NCBI RefSeq assembly: GCF_019049285.1
Contig: NZ_JAGMUL010000019.1
Coordinates: 1-64,000, forward strand
DNA length: 64,000 nucleotides
From: Streptomyces sp. AC550_RSS872
Lineage (GTDB): Bacteria; Actinomycetota; Actinomycetes; Streptomycetales; Streptomycetaceae
Direction of reading: 5' to 3'
Positions 22,743 to 32,500 of the stretch are shown here, piece after piece; position 1 is the first letter of the stretch; every line of letters begins with the position of its first letter. The position numbers and the translations under genes were made by a program. The notes beneath the pieces were generated by a model. The model was given only the letters and a program-made list of their open reading frames with translations, did no database searches and was not told where the DNA came from.

Positions 22743-25343
22743 GTGCCCGGTGAGAATCTGTCCCGCGACGAGGCCCGGGAGCGGGCCGCCCTGCTGTCCG
22801 TCGACGGGTACGACGTGTCCCTCGACGTGCGTTCCGCCCTCGGTGACGGACCTTCTCAGAACGGGGCGCCGCGCACGTTCCGTTCGGTCACCACGATCCG
22901 CTTCCGCTGTGCCGAGCCCGGCGCCACGAGCTTCGCGGATCTGATCGCGCCGAGCGTGACGGCCGTCTCCCTCAACGGCCGGGATCTGGACCCGAGTGAG
23001 GTCTTCGACGGTTCGCGGATCGTGCTGGAGGACCTGGCCGCCGACAACGAACTCGTCGTGGACGCCCAGTGCGCCTACTCCCGCACCGGTGAAGGCCTGC
23101 ACCGCTTCGTCGACCCGGAGGACGGCGAGGTCTACCTTTACACGCAGTACGAGCCGGCCGACTCCCGCCGGGTCTTCGCGAACTTCGAGCAGCCGGACCT
23201 CAAGGCGCCGTTCCGCTTCGAGGTGCGGGCGCCCGAGGAGTGGACGGTGTGGAGCAACGGGTCCGGTCAACTCGCCGACGGCGTATGGCGGTTCGCGGAG
23301 ACGAAGCCGATCTCGACGTACATCACCTGTGTCGTGGCCGGCCCCTACCACTACGTCACGGACTCCTACTCCCGTACGTTCGCCGACGGTACGACCCTGG
23401 AGATCCCGCTGGGCGCGATGTGCCGCAAGGGTCTCGCACCGTACTTCGACTCCGACGACGTCTTCCTGGTGACGAAGCAGGGCCTGGACTTCTTCCACGA
23501 CCACTTCGACTATCCGTACCCCTTCGGGAAGTACGACCAGGCGTTCGTGCCGGAGTACAACCTCGGCGCGATGGAGAACCCGGGGATGGTGACCTTCCGG
23601 GAGGAGTTCATCTTCCGCGGGAAGGTGACGCGGGCGTCGTACGAGGGCCGGGCCAACGTCATCCTGCACGAGATGGCGCACATGTGGTTCGGTGACCTGG
23701 TCACCATGGTGTGGTGGGACGACCTGTGGCTGAAGGAGTCCTTCGCGGACTTCATGGGCACCTTCGCGAACGTCGGCGCGACCCGCTTCAAGGACGCATG
23801 GATCACCTTCGCCAACCGGCGCAAGGCGTGGGCGTACCGCGCCGACCAGCTGCCCTCCACGCACCCGATCACGGCGGACATCCGTGACCTCCAGGACGCG
23901 AAGCTCAACTTCGACGGCATCACCTACGCCAAGGGCGCTTCCGTGCTGAAGCAGCTCGTGGCGTACGTCGGCCAGGACGCGTTCCTGGAGGGTGCGCGGC
24001 GCTATTTCAAGCGGCACGCGTACGGCAACACGCGCCTGGGCGATCTGCTGTCGGTACTGGAGGAGACCAGTGGCCGGGACATGGGCGCGTGGTCGCGGTC
24101 CTGGCTTCAGACGGCGGGCGTGAACTCGCTGACCCCGCAGGTGCTGCTGGACGCCGAGGGCCGGATCGACGAGCTGGCGGTGGTGCAGGAGGCGGCGGAG
24201 TCGCATCCGGAGCTGCGTCCGCACCGGGTCGCCGTGGGCCTGTACCGGAGGACGGAGGCCGGCACCCTGGAGCGGTTCGCGCAGGCCGAGGTGGACGTCG
24301 AGGGGCCGCGGACGGTCGTGGCGGAGCTGGCGGGCGCGCAGGCGCCGGAGCTGGTGCTGGTGAACGACGAGGACCTGACGTACTGCAAGACGCGTTTCGA
24401 CGAGACGTCGCTGGCGACGCTGCGTGCCGCTCTCGGCGACATGACCGATCCGCTGGCCCGTGCGCTGTGCTGGTCGGCGCTGTGGAACATGACGCGGGAC
24501 GCGCTGCTGCCGGCGCGGGACTTCGTGGGGCTGGTGCTGCGGTTCGCGGGGCGCGAGTCCGACATCGGTGTGCTCCAGATGCTGCACGCGTGGGCGAACT
24601 CGTCGCTGGTGCACTACGCGGCGCCCGGGTGGCGGCCGACCGGCGAGCGGCTCGTGGCCGAGGGCGCGCTGCGGGAGCTGCGGGTGGCCGAGGCGGGCAG
24701 CGAGCAGCAGCTGGCGTGGGCGCGGTTCTTCGCGTCGGTGGCGTCGGGGTCGGAGGACCTGGGGTTGCTGCGGGGGCTGCTGGAGGGTTCGGAGAAGATC
24801 GAGGGGCTGGACGTCGACCAGGAGCTGCGCTGGACGTTCCTGGAGCCGCTGGCCGCACACGGGGTCGCGGACGAGTCGGTCCTGGCGGCCGAACTGGCCC
24901 GGGACGACACGGCGTCCGGCAAGCGCCACCAGGTCCGCTGTCTCGCCGCGCGGCCGTCGCAGGCGGTGAAGGCGCAGGCGTGGGCGCAGGTCGTCGAGTC
25001 GGACGCGCTGTCCAACGCCCTGGTCGAGGCGACCATCTCCGGCTTCGGCCAGCCGTCCCAGCGGGAGCTGCTCGCGCCGTATGCCGAGAAGTACTTCGCG
25101 GCGATCGAGCGGGTGTGGGCCGAGCGGTCGATCCAGATCGGCATGGACGTGGTCCGGGGTCTGTTCCCGGGGCTCCAGCAGTCGCGGGCCACGCTGGACG
25201 CGACGGACGCGTGGCTCGCGGCCCACGAGGACGCGGCACCGGCGTTGCGGCGGCTGGTGCTGGAGGCGCGGGACGATCTGGCGCGGGGGCTGCGGGGGCA
25301 GGCGTGTGACGCGGCGGCCGCCGACGCGTCAAGCGCCGGATGA
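22743..25343 (+). CDS. pepN: Aminopeptidase N, paralogue 1
   Basis: This 866-residue M1 zinc metalloaminopeptidase removes N-terminal residues from peptides in the cytosol. GAMEN (275-279) binds the free N-terminus. HEMAHMWFGDLVTM supplies the two zinc histidines (first at 309) and catalytic Glu, and LKESFADF supplies the third ligand. The C-terminal half is the helical ERAP1-like domain. GTG 22743 follows GAGGGAG and matches the start of paralogue 2. No signal peptide is present. Differences from paralogue 2 include MVWWDDLWLKESFADF against MEWWNDLWLNESFATY at the zinc-ligand helix, so the specificities probably differ. A clean terminator follows. Confidence 0.95.
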   Translation: MPGENLSRDEARERAALLSVDGYDVSLDVRSALGDGPSQNGAPRTFRSVTTIRFRCAEPGATSFADLIAPSVTAVSLNGRDLDPSEVFDGSRIVLEDLAADNELVVDAQCAYSRTGEGLHRFVDPEDGEVYLYTQYEPADSRRVFANFEQPDLKAPFRFEVRAPEEWTVWSNGSGQLADGVWRFAETKPISTYITCVVAGPYHYVTDSYSRTFADGTTLEIPLGAMCRKGLAPYFDSDDVFLVTKQGLDFFHDHFDYPYPFGKYDQAFVPEYNLGAMENPGMVTFREEFIFRGKVTRASYEGRANVILHEMAHMWFGDLVTMVWWDDLWLKESFADFMGTFANVGATRFKDAWITFANRRKAWAYRADQLPSTHPITADIRDLQDAKLNFDGITYAKGASVLKQLVAYVGQDAFLEGARRYFKRHAYGNTRLGDLLSVLEETSGRDMGAWSRSWLQTAGVNSLTPQVLLDAEGRIDELAVVQEAAESHPELRPHRVAVGLYRRTEAGTLERFAQAEVDVEGPRTVVAELAGAQAPELVLVNDEDLTYCKTRFDETSLATLRAALGDMTDPLARALCWSALWNMTRDALLPARDFVGLVLRFAGRESDIGVLQMLHAWANSSLVHYAAPGWRPTGERLVAEGALRELRVAEAGSEQQLAWARFFASVASGSEDLGLLRGLLEGSEKIEGLDVDQELRWTFLEPLAAHGVADESVLAAELARDDTASGKRHQVRCLAARPSQAVKAQAWAQVVESDALSNALVEATISGFGQPSQRELLAPYAEKYFAAIERVWAERSIQIGMDVVRGLFPGLQQSRATLDATDAWLAAHEDAAPALRRLVLEARDDLARGLRGQACDAAAADASSAG

Positions 25344-25403
25344 CCTTTGGCCAACGATCACGGCCCTCCGTGACCGTTACGGAATTCAGGCAATAGCAGC
25401 CGT

Positions 25404-25436
25404 AACCCCTGGTCCAACCCGAACGGACCAGGGGTT
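25404..25436 (+). terminator. Rho-independent terminator after pepN paralogue 1
   Basis: AACCCCTGGTCC (25404-25415) pairs perfectly with GGACCAGGGGTT (25425-25436) over a 9-nt loop, and further T follow. It lies 60 bases after the stop. Confidence 0.88.
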
Positions 25437-25550
25437 TTCCGTGCCTACTCGGCATCCGAACACCCGTCCTTTAGTGCCGGGTTGTCCGTGTTTGTCGACG
25501 GGCGTGTAACAGCGGTTAAAGAGCCGACAAGACGCGGGAACCTCCGGGTC

Positions 25551-26612
25551 ATGAACCACAACACCCCACTCCCCCCGCTCTCCCCCCGCCCCCTTCGTCA
25601 CCTCTCCGAGGTGCTCCGCCGTGTCATGACGGCCGCGCAGCTGAAGTCGCACGGCGTGGCGGCCGCCGAGATGAACGAGCAGTGCCGCCCCGGCGGCCCC
25701 TGGCAGCAGATCCTCCCCGGTGTCCTGCTGCTCCACCCCGGCCCGCCGACCAGCGAGGAGCGCCTGCACGCGGTGCTGATGTACGCGGCACGGGAACGGT
25801 CGCCCGGGGTGCCGTCCCAACCGAACCCGGACGAGGAACACACCGCCCCCGCCTACCCCGACGCAGTGATCACGGGCCTCGCGGCCCTCACCCTGCACGG
25901 CTTCTCCGCCACGCCGCCGCTGACCGCCCTGGACACCATCGACGTCCTGGTCCCGCGCATGCGCCGGCTGCGCTCCACCGGCTGCGCCCGCGTCCTGCGC
26001 ACCCCCGCGCTCCCCACCCCCCAGCAGGTGACGGGCCTGCCCGTGGCCCCGGTCCCCCGCGCCCTCGCCGACGCGGTCGCCGAACTGACGGACGCGGGCG
26101 CCGTGCGCCGCCTGCTGACCGAGGCCGTACGCGGAGGTCACTGCGAACCGTCCTCGGTGGTACGGGAGTTGAACCAGGCCAAGCTCCTGTCCCGCCCGCA
26201 CGTGGTGGACGCGGTGGACTCCCTGCTCGCCGAGGGCCGCGCCATCGCGGAGGACCGCCTGTACGAGATGGTCCACGTCCACAGCCTGCCCGACCCCGTC
26301 TGGAACGTCGACCTGCGCCTGCCCGGCGGACCCCACCTCGGCGGCCTGGACGCCTACTGGCCGGACCAGGCGGTGGCCCTGGAGCTGGACACCCGCGCCC
26401 CGCGCCAAGGCCATCGGCAGGACGACGACGCCCTCTGGTCCGAGTACGCCCGCAAGCGCGAGCATCTGGAGCGACTCGGCATCACGGTCGTCCACATCAC
26501 CCCGAAGAAGCTCCGGGACGCGATGGAGCAGCAGGCGGCGGTGGTCCGTACGGCGCTGATGGCCGCGGCGGACCGCGATCCGGCCGCGTATGTCGTGGTG
26601 CTGCCGCGGTAG
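25551..26612 (+). CDS. AbiEi-like winged-helix plus DUF559/Vsr-type endonuclease-fold protein
   Basis: This 353-residue protein is common in actinobacteria and of unsettled function. The N-terminal part (about 20-70) LRRVMTAAQLKSHGV...WQQILPGVLLLHPG resembles the winged-helix domain of AbiEi antitoxins. The C-terminal part (about 265-335) has PHLGGLDAYWPDQAVALELD, EYARKREHLERLGITVVHITPKKL (parts), the layout of a PD-(D/E)xK Vsr/DUF559 domain with Asp and Glu-Leu-Asp acidic residues. ATG 25551 is the first Met of the conserved protein; an upstream GTG adds 23 residues without RBS. No partner toxin is adjacent. It is monocistronic, with terminators on both sides. Confidence 0.7.
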   Translation: MNHNTPLPPLSPRPLRHLSEVLRRVMTAAQLKSHGVAAAEMNEQCRPGGPWQQILPGVLLLHPGPPTSEERLHAVLMYAARERSPGVPSQPNPDEEHTAPAYPDAVITGLAALTLHGFSATPPLTALDTIDVLVPRMRRLRSTGCARVLRTPALPTPQQVTGLPVAPVPRALADAVAELTDAGAVRRLLTEAVRGGHCEPSSVVRELNQAKLLSRPHVVDAVDSLLAEGRAIAEDRLYEMVHVHSLPDPVWNVDLRLPGGPHLGGLDAYWPDQAVALELDTRAPRQGHRQDDDALWSEYARKREHLERLGITVVHITPKKLRDAMEQQAAVVRTALMAAADRDPAAYVVVLPR

Positions 26613-26642
26613 TGACGGACCGGGCGCAGCATCAGGAGGGGA

Positions 26643-26683
26643 GAGGAGGGGCCGCCGCGGCCTGGTGCCGGCGGCCCCTCCTC
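26643..26683. terminator. 15-bp bidirectional terminator
   Basis: Arms 26643-26657 and 26669-26683 pair perfectly around an 11-nt loop. The hairpin lies between the convergent AbiEi-like gene and the metallophosphoesterase and can serve both. Confidence 0.85.
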
Positions 26684-26801
26684 ATGTCGTCACCGCTGCC
26701 GGATCCCCCGACCAGTCGCCGTTGAAGTTGAAGGCGACCGAGAACAGGCGCGGCTGCTGGGCTGCGGCGGACTGCGGCGGACTGCGGCAGTTGAGCGTGC
26801 T

Positions 26802-28577
26802 TCAGCCCTTCTTCAGCACCAGCTCCGTATTGCGGTCCTTCCGCTGCCCCGCCAGCTTCGTGCTCGCGCCCGGCGCGTTGAGGGACAGCTCGCGGTAGAG
26901 GGCGGCCAGGCCCGTCTGGGAGTGGTCGGTGAAGCTGGCGCGGTGCGGGGCCGAGGACTCGATCAGGGTGGTGAACAGGGAGAGCGTGCCGTCCTTGTTG
27001 TCCACCACCTCGATGATCCGGGCGAGTTGGGGGAAGTCGACGTGGGAGGCGGTGGAGATCTCCCAGAAGGAGCGGCCGCCGGAGCCGGAGTGCGGGGTGA
27101 TGACGTTCTTGTGGATGTGGCCGTTCACCCAGGCCAGAACGTTGCGGTGGCTGCCGAGGAGCTGGAGCACCTCGGCGCCGCCCACGCGCCGCTCGCGCGG
27201 GCGTGCCGGGTCACGGCGCAGGTTGTCCATCGTCCCGCTGGTGTGATGGCTGAAGACGATCGCGTACGAGTCCTTGTTCTCCCGCAGCGTCCGGTCCAGC
27301 CACGCGAACTGCGCCGACCCGATGGACCCTGCGAAGTGGCCGCCCGGGTCGGTGGTGTCGAGGCTGATGCCGATGACGTCGTCGGCGATCCGGAAGCTGT
27401 AGTACTGGGTGCCGGCGTCCAGGTTGGCCGTCGAGTAGCCGTGGCCGACCGGGCCGTGGCCGCGGTGCGCCGGGTCCAGGTGGGCGTGGATGTACTCCTT
27501 CGGCGTGAACGGGGCGCGGCTCTCGTCCGGCGTCACCGAGCGCATCGAGCGGGCGTGGGCCTTGAGGAAGTCCTTGAAGACGGTGCCCCTCGGGTCCTTG
27601 TCCTGCTTGAGGGAGTCCTGGAGCTTCTTGGCGTCGGCGGCCGGCACGTTCATCAGCTTCTTGCCGCCGACGGCGAGGTCGGTGAGGTAGGAGTCGGCGT
27701 GCGAGGCGTACGTGCCGAGCGGCATCGCGTCGTGGTTGCCGACCGTCGAATACCAGGGGATGTTCAGGCCGGGGCTGCGCAGCTCGCGGATCGCGGCGGC
27801 GAGGTAGCCCTCGATGTGCGGGAAGCCGAGCTCCTTGTCGGCGTCGCGGACACCGTCGTCGGCCTGCCAGTACAGCTTGAGGCCGCTGTTCTGCACGCCC
27901 TCGTAGTGCCGCGGGTCGCCTGTGTTCGGGGTGACGCGGCCCCCGCTCATCACCGTCAGGAACCACTCCAGCTCGGACTTGCAGTTGTTGTCCGTGTTGT
28001 CGCCGGTGGTCATGGCGAAGTGGAGCGGGGCGCCGGTGACGGGGGCGCCCCGCAGCGCGTTGATCCGCTCGACGAGCGCGACCGCGCCCGGCACGGTCAG
28101 CGCCTCCTGCGGCCGCCAGGCGTGCACGTCCGTGGCACGCAGGTACTCCAGGCGGAGCGGGTGCTGGGCGTCGATCACGTGCAGATCGGTGAGCTGGACG
28201 AAGGCGGCGAGTGCCGTACGGCGATTCTCGCGCCCCGCCTTGGCCGCCGCCAGGTTCTCGCGGACGACCCGCTCCCAGCCGGGACCGTCGCCGAGGCGGC
28301 GGTAGCCGGAGCTGCCGGTCGGGGTGGCGACCGAGGCGACGGTGGTGCCCCGGGTGTACGGCGCGAGGGCGGCCGGCGCCTTGCGGGGGGCACCGACGGG
28401 GGCCTCGGCGGCGGCGTCCGGCACGCTCGCGGGGCTCGCGGTGGTGGCGGCCTCACTGTCGGTGGGGCGCAGGGCGTAGCCGACGCCCGCGGAGAGGGTC
28501 ACCGCTCCGGTGGCGGCGAGCAGGGTACGGCGGTGGACCCCCAGCGCGGAGCTGGCGACAGAGCGTATGCGCGACAT
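26802..28577 (-). CDS. Secreted metallophosphoesterase (TIGR03767-type)
   Basis: This 591-residue exported phosphoesterase carries a Tat-like signal (GVHRRTLLAATGAVTL, residues 13-28). Calcineurin-like motifs occur in order: QLTDLHVID (D, H), MTTGDNTDNN, YSTVGNHDAMP, VFSHHTSG and WVNGHIHKN. These form a two-metal site. ATG 28577 is preceded by GGGGAGA. A candidate PHO box lies about 90 bases upstream, which would link the gene to phosphate starvation through PhoP. In the same frame beyond the TGA (26802) a further 35 codons remain open to another TGA and read like a protein C-terminus, which is unexplained. The natural substrate is unknown. Confidence 0.88.
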   Translation of the reverse strand: MSRIRSVASSALGVHRRTLLAATGAVTLSAGVGYALRPTDSEAATTASPASVPDAAAEAPVGAPRKAPAALAPYTRGTTVASVATPTGSSGYRRLGDGPGWERVVRENLAAAKAGRENRRTALAAFVQLTDLHVIDAQHPLRLEYLRATDVHAWRPQEALTVPGAVALVERINALRGAPVTGAPLHFAMTTGDNTDNNCKSELEWFLTVMSGGRVTPNTGDPRHYEGVQNSGLKLYWQADDGVRDADKELGFPHIEGYLAAAIRELRSPGLNIPWYSTVGNHDAMPLGTYASHADSYLTDLAVGGKKLMNVPAADAKKLQDSLKQDKDPRGTVFKDFLKAHARSMRSVTPDESRAPFTPKEYIHAHLDPAHRGHGPVGHGYSTANLDAGTQYYSFRIADDVIGISLDTTDPGGHFAGSIGSAQFAWLDRTLRENKDSYAIVFSHHTSGTMDNLRRDPARPRERRVGGAEVLQLLGSHRNVLAWVNGHIHKNVITPHSGSGGRSFWEISTASHVDFPQLARIIEVVDNKDGTLSLFTTLIESSAPHRASFTDHSQTGLAALYRELSLNAPGASTKLAGQRKDRNTELVLKKG

Positions 28578-28665
28578 GGCGCGATCTCCCCGAGTGCGAA
28601 CGCGTCGGCAGTGGTCGCGGGCGGTCACCGAAGCGAACCTCCCGCTCACTGTGGATCGTTGGCAG

Positions 28666-28687
28666 CGGGGATGACCTGCACATGAAC
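28666..28687 (-). promoter_or_regulatory. Candidate PHO box
   Basis: On the minus strand, GTTCATGTGCA and GGTCATCCCCG are two adjacent 11-base units. Both fit the Streptomyces PhoP direct-repeat pattern (G[G/T]TCA then a less conserved half). The site lies 89 bases upstream of the metallophosphoesterase ATG, a suitable place for PhoP activation. Two units are the minimum for a core site. Confidence 0.5.
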
Positions 28688-28822
28688 ACGACTGCAACGG
28701 GCAGCGCCGATCACCGTACGTGGATCTTGGACTACCTTCCGCGTCCGCGGCCGCTCCTCGAACGGCCGGGACGCCGTCACTCCGTGTTCATCTTTCGGGG
28801 TAGGGAAGCTATTTCGCGGCGC

Positions 28823-29284
28823 CTAGAGCGCGGCGGCTCCGATCCGCCCCGCCGCCGGCCGCTCGCGCCACAGCGACAGCCCCTTGTCGACCATGGAGAC
28901 GCAGGTCAGGGCCGTCACCTCGGCCAGGGGATGCCAGGCGGCCATGTCGGTCGAGCCGTTGGCCTCGTAGCGCAGGTCGCCGCCCGTGATCCGGACCTCG
29001 TAGACGAGCCGTACACCGTGGTGGTCGACGGGGCGGCCGAGGCGGCCGCTCGGGAACGCGTGGCGGGAGGAGTCGATGCCGAGCAGGCCGGTCGGTTCGA
29101 CGAGGTAGCCGGTCTCCTCCTCCACCTCCCGCACGACCGTGTCGTAGGGATCCTCACCGTGCTCCATGCCGCCGCCCGGCAGCACCCACTCGAAGCCGCC
29201 GCCGGGTGCCGGGGACCGCGCGAGGAGTAGTTGTCCGTCACGTACGCAAATGGCGTAGGCCGCCACCCTCAACTTCTTCCGCAC
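28823..29284 (-). CDS. NUDIX hydrolase
   Basis: This 153-residue pyrophosphohydrolase of the NUDIX family has the full box GGGMEHGEDPYDTVVREVEEETGY (about 37-60; G-x5-E-x7-REVxEExG), with two glutamates for metal. The rest is the usual small alpha/beta fold. Members sanitise oxidised nucleotides or cleave nucleoside diphosphate derivatives; specificity is not visible. ATG 29284 gives MRKKLRVAAYAICVRDG. It lies 246 bases upstream of the metallophosphoesterase on the same strand and is divergent from the subtilase gene. The gap of 28578-28822 holds the PHO-like site and nothing else recognised. Confidence 0.9.
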   Translation of the reverse strand: MRKKLRVAAYAICVRDGQLLLARSPAPGGGFEWVLPGGGMEHGEDPYDTVVREVEEETGYLVEPTGLLGIDSSRHAFPSGRLGRPVDHHGVRLVYEVRITGGDLRYEANGSTDMAAWHPLAEVTALTCVSMVDKGLSLWRERPAAGRIGAAAL

Positions 29285-29509
29285 GTACGGACGTTAGACG
29301 GGCGGGGCGCACCGGCGCAGGCGAATTTTCGGCTTGCGGGCGACTTGGGTCTTTCATCCCTCACACCCCAATTGCATAGGGGGTTTCCCCCATCCCTCCA
29401 TTGCGATTCGGTCAACTCTTCCCAAACATCCTTCCCTTGCGTCAGGCTGTGCGGTCGTCCGGGATCACATACCGGACGGACCATGCTCCTTTACCAACAA
29501 GGGATGCCG

Positions 29510-32500
29510 ATGACCCTCAACCCCCAGCGCGAACCGAAGCCGGGTCCGAGACGCGCGGCCCGCACAGCCGTGGCCGTCGGTCTCGTCGCGGCGCTCTCCG
29601 CGGCCGGGCCGATACCCATGGCCATGGCCGCGGACCCCGCCCCCGCGGCGACGGACCCGAGCGTCAAGTCCGCGCACGACAAGCTCGGTTCGGACGACGC
29701 CGACCTGCTCGCCGAGGCGAAGGCCGACGGCGACAAGAACGTCACGATGATGATCGCGACCGCGCCCGGCCAGACCGAGAAGGTCGCCGGGCAGCTGGAC
29801 GCGGTCGGCTCTGTGGGCCGTACGTACGACAAGCTCGGCTATGTCCGGGCCACCGTCCCCACCGGCAAGGCCGACTCGGCCATCGCCGCCGCCACGAAGC
29901 TCTCCTCGGTGCACGGCATCGACCTGCGCGAGGAGATACCCCTGGACGACCCGGTCGTCGACGCGAAGGGCTCGCAGGGCTCGAACAGCGCGGCCAGGGC
30001 GACGGGCGCCGCGAGCGCGTATCCGGCCCCCGGCAAGAAGACCCCGGCCGAGAACCCGTACAACCCGTCCTTCGAGACGGGCGCCGTCGACTTCGTCGAG
30101 GACCACCCGAAGGCGGACGGCCGCGGCATCACCATCGGCATCCTCGACTCCGGCATCGACCTCGCCCACCCGGCGCTCCAGAAGACCACCACGGGTGAGC
30201 GCAAGATCGTCGACTGGGTCACCGCGACCGACCCGATAGTGGACAACGACCGCACCTGGCGCCCGATGGTGACCTCCGTCTCCGGGCCCACCTTCACCTA
30301 CGGCGGCAAGACCTGGACCGCGCCCGCCGGCTCCTACCAGGTGAGCACCTTCCTGGAGTCGTACACCACGGGGGGCGACGCGGCGGGCGACGCCAACCGT
30401 GACGGCGACAAGACCGACTCCTGGGGCGTCCTCTACGACGCCGCGAACGGCACCGTCCGGGTCGACCTGAACAACAACTTCGACTTCGGTGACGACACCC
30501 CGATGAAGCCGTACAAGGACGGCTACCAGATCGGGTACTTCGGCACCGACAACCCGGCCACGGACGTCGCCGAGCGCCAGCCGTTCGTCGTGGAGATCCG
30601 CAAGGACGTCCCGATGGACCCGCTGGGCGGCGACTGGGCCGGCCAGAAGCGCGACTTCGTCAACATCGGCGTCATCGAGTCCGAGCACGGCACGCACGTC
30701 GCCGGCATCACCGCCGCGAAAGGCCTGTTCGGCGGGAAGATGAACGGCGCGGCGCCGGGCGCGAAGCTCGTCGCCTCCCGTGCCTGCACCTGGACCGGCG
30801 GCTGCACCAACGTCGCGCTCACCGAGGGCATGATCGACCTCGTCGTCAACCGTGGCGTCGACATCGTCAACATGTCCATCGGCGGTCTCCCGGCGCTGAA
30901 CGACGGCAACAACGCCCGCGCCGAGCTGTACACGCGTCTCATCGACACCTACGGCGTGCAGCTGGTGATCTCGGCCGGCAACTCCGGCCCCGGTGCCAAC
31001 ACCATCGGCGACCCGGCCCTGGCGAGCAAGGTCATCTCGGTCGGAGCGACCGTCTCCAAGGAGACCTGGGCCGCCAACTACGGCTCCGTCGTGGAGAAGA
31101 AGTACGCGATGATGCCGTTCTCCTCGCGCGGTCCGCGTGAGGACGGCGGCTTCACCCCGACGCTGTCCGCGCCGGGCGCCGCGATCAACACCATCCAGAC
31201 CTGGCTGCCGGGCGCCCCGGTCGCCGAGGCGGGCTACTCGCTGCCGGCCGGCTACGGCATGCTCCAGGGCACCTCGATGGCGTCCCCGCAGGCGGCGGGC
31301 GCGAGCGCGCTGCTCCTGTCGGCCGCCAAGCAGAAGGGCATCGACCTCACGCCGGCGAAGCTGCGCACCGCGCTGACCTCGACCGCCGACCACATCAAGG
31401 GTGTGCAGGCGTACGAGGAGGGTGTCGGCCTCATCAACATCCCGGACGCCTGGGAGTCGATCCGTGACGGCGCCACCGCCCATGAGTACACGGTCAAGGC
31501 GCCGGTCGACACCGCGATCGACCAGTTCCTGAAGACCCCTGGCTACGGCACGGGCGTCTACGACCGCGAGGGCGGCCTCAAGGCCGGGCAGAAGAAGACG
31601 TACGACATCACGCTCACGCGTACGTCCGGCGCGGACAAGGCGATCCGGCACGAGCTGCACCTGGAGAACAACGCCGGGGGCACCTTCCGCATCGTCGGCT
31701 CCGACGAGATCAGCCTCGGCCTGAACAAGCCGGTCACCGTCAAGGTCGCCGCCAAGCCGTCCTCGGCCGGCATCAAGAGCGCCATCCTGGAGGTCGACGA
31801 CCCGCGCACCGAGGGCATCGACCAGCAGGTCCTCAACACGGTCGTGGTCTCGGCGCCGCTGAAGTACACGTACGCGGCGTCCGGTTCGGTGCAGCGCAAC
31901 AGCACCAAGTCGTACTTCGTGACCGTCCCCGAGGGCGCGAAGTCGCTGGAGGTCGCGATCGGCGGGCTGAAGGACAAGAGCCAGACCCGGTTCATCGCCA
32001 TCCACCCGCACGGCACGCCGTCCGACCCGACCGGCACGCCGAACTGCTACAACAACTACCAGGGCGGCAACGGCTGCAAGCCGGACGTGCGTTCCTACGC
32101 CGACCCGCAGCCGGGCGTCTGGGAGATCGAGGTCGAGTCGCGCCGTACGTCGCCGCTGCTCGACAACCCGTTCAAGCTGGACGTCACCGTGCTGGGCGCG
32201 GCCTTCGACCCGGAGACCGTGACCCTGTCCGAGGCCAAGGTCGGCACCCCGGCCGCCGTCTCCTGGAAGGTGACCAACAACTACGCCGCCCTCGACGGCA
32301 AGCTGGCCGGCGGCCCGCTCGGCTCGTCCAAGAGCGCACGTCCGACCATCGCCGAGGGCGACACGCAGACCACCACGGTCGAGGTGCCCGAGGGCGCCAC
32401 CTCCCTGGACGTCTCCATCGGCAACGTCTCCGACGCGGCCGCCGACCTCGACCTGGTCGTCAAGGACGCGGCCGGCACCGAGGTCGGCAGCTCCGCCGAC

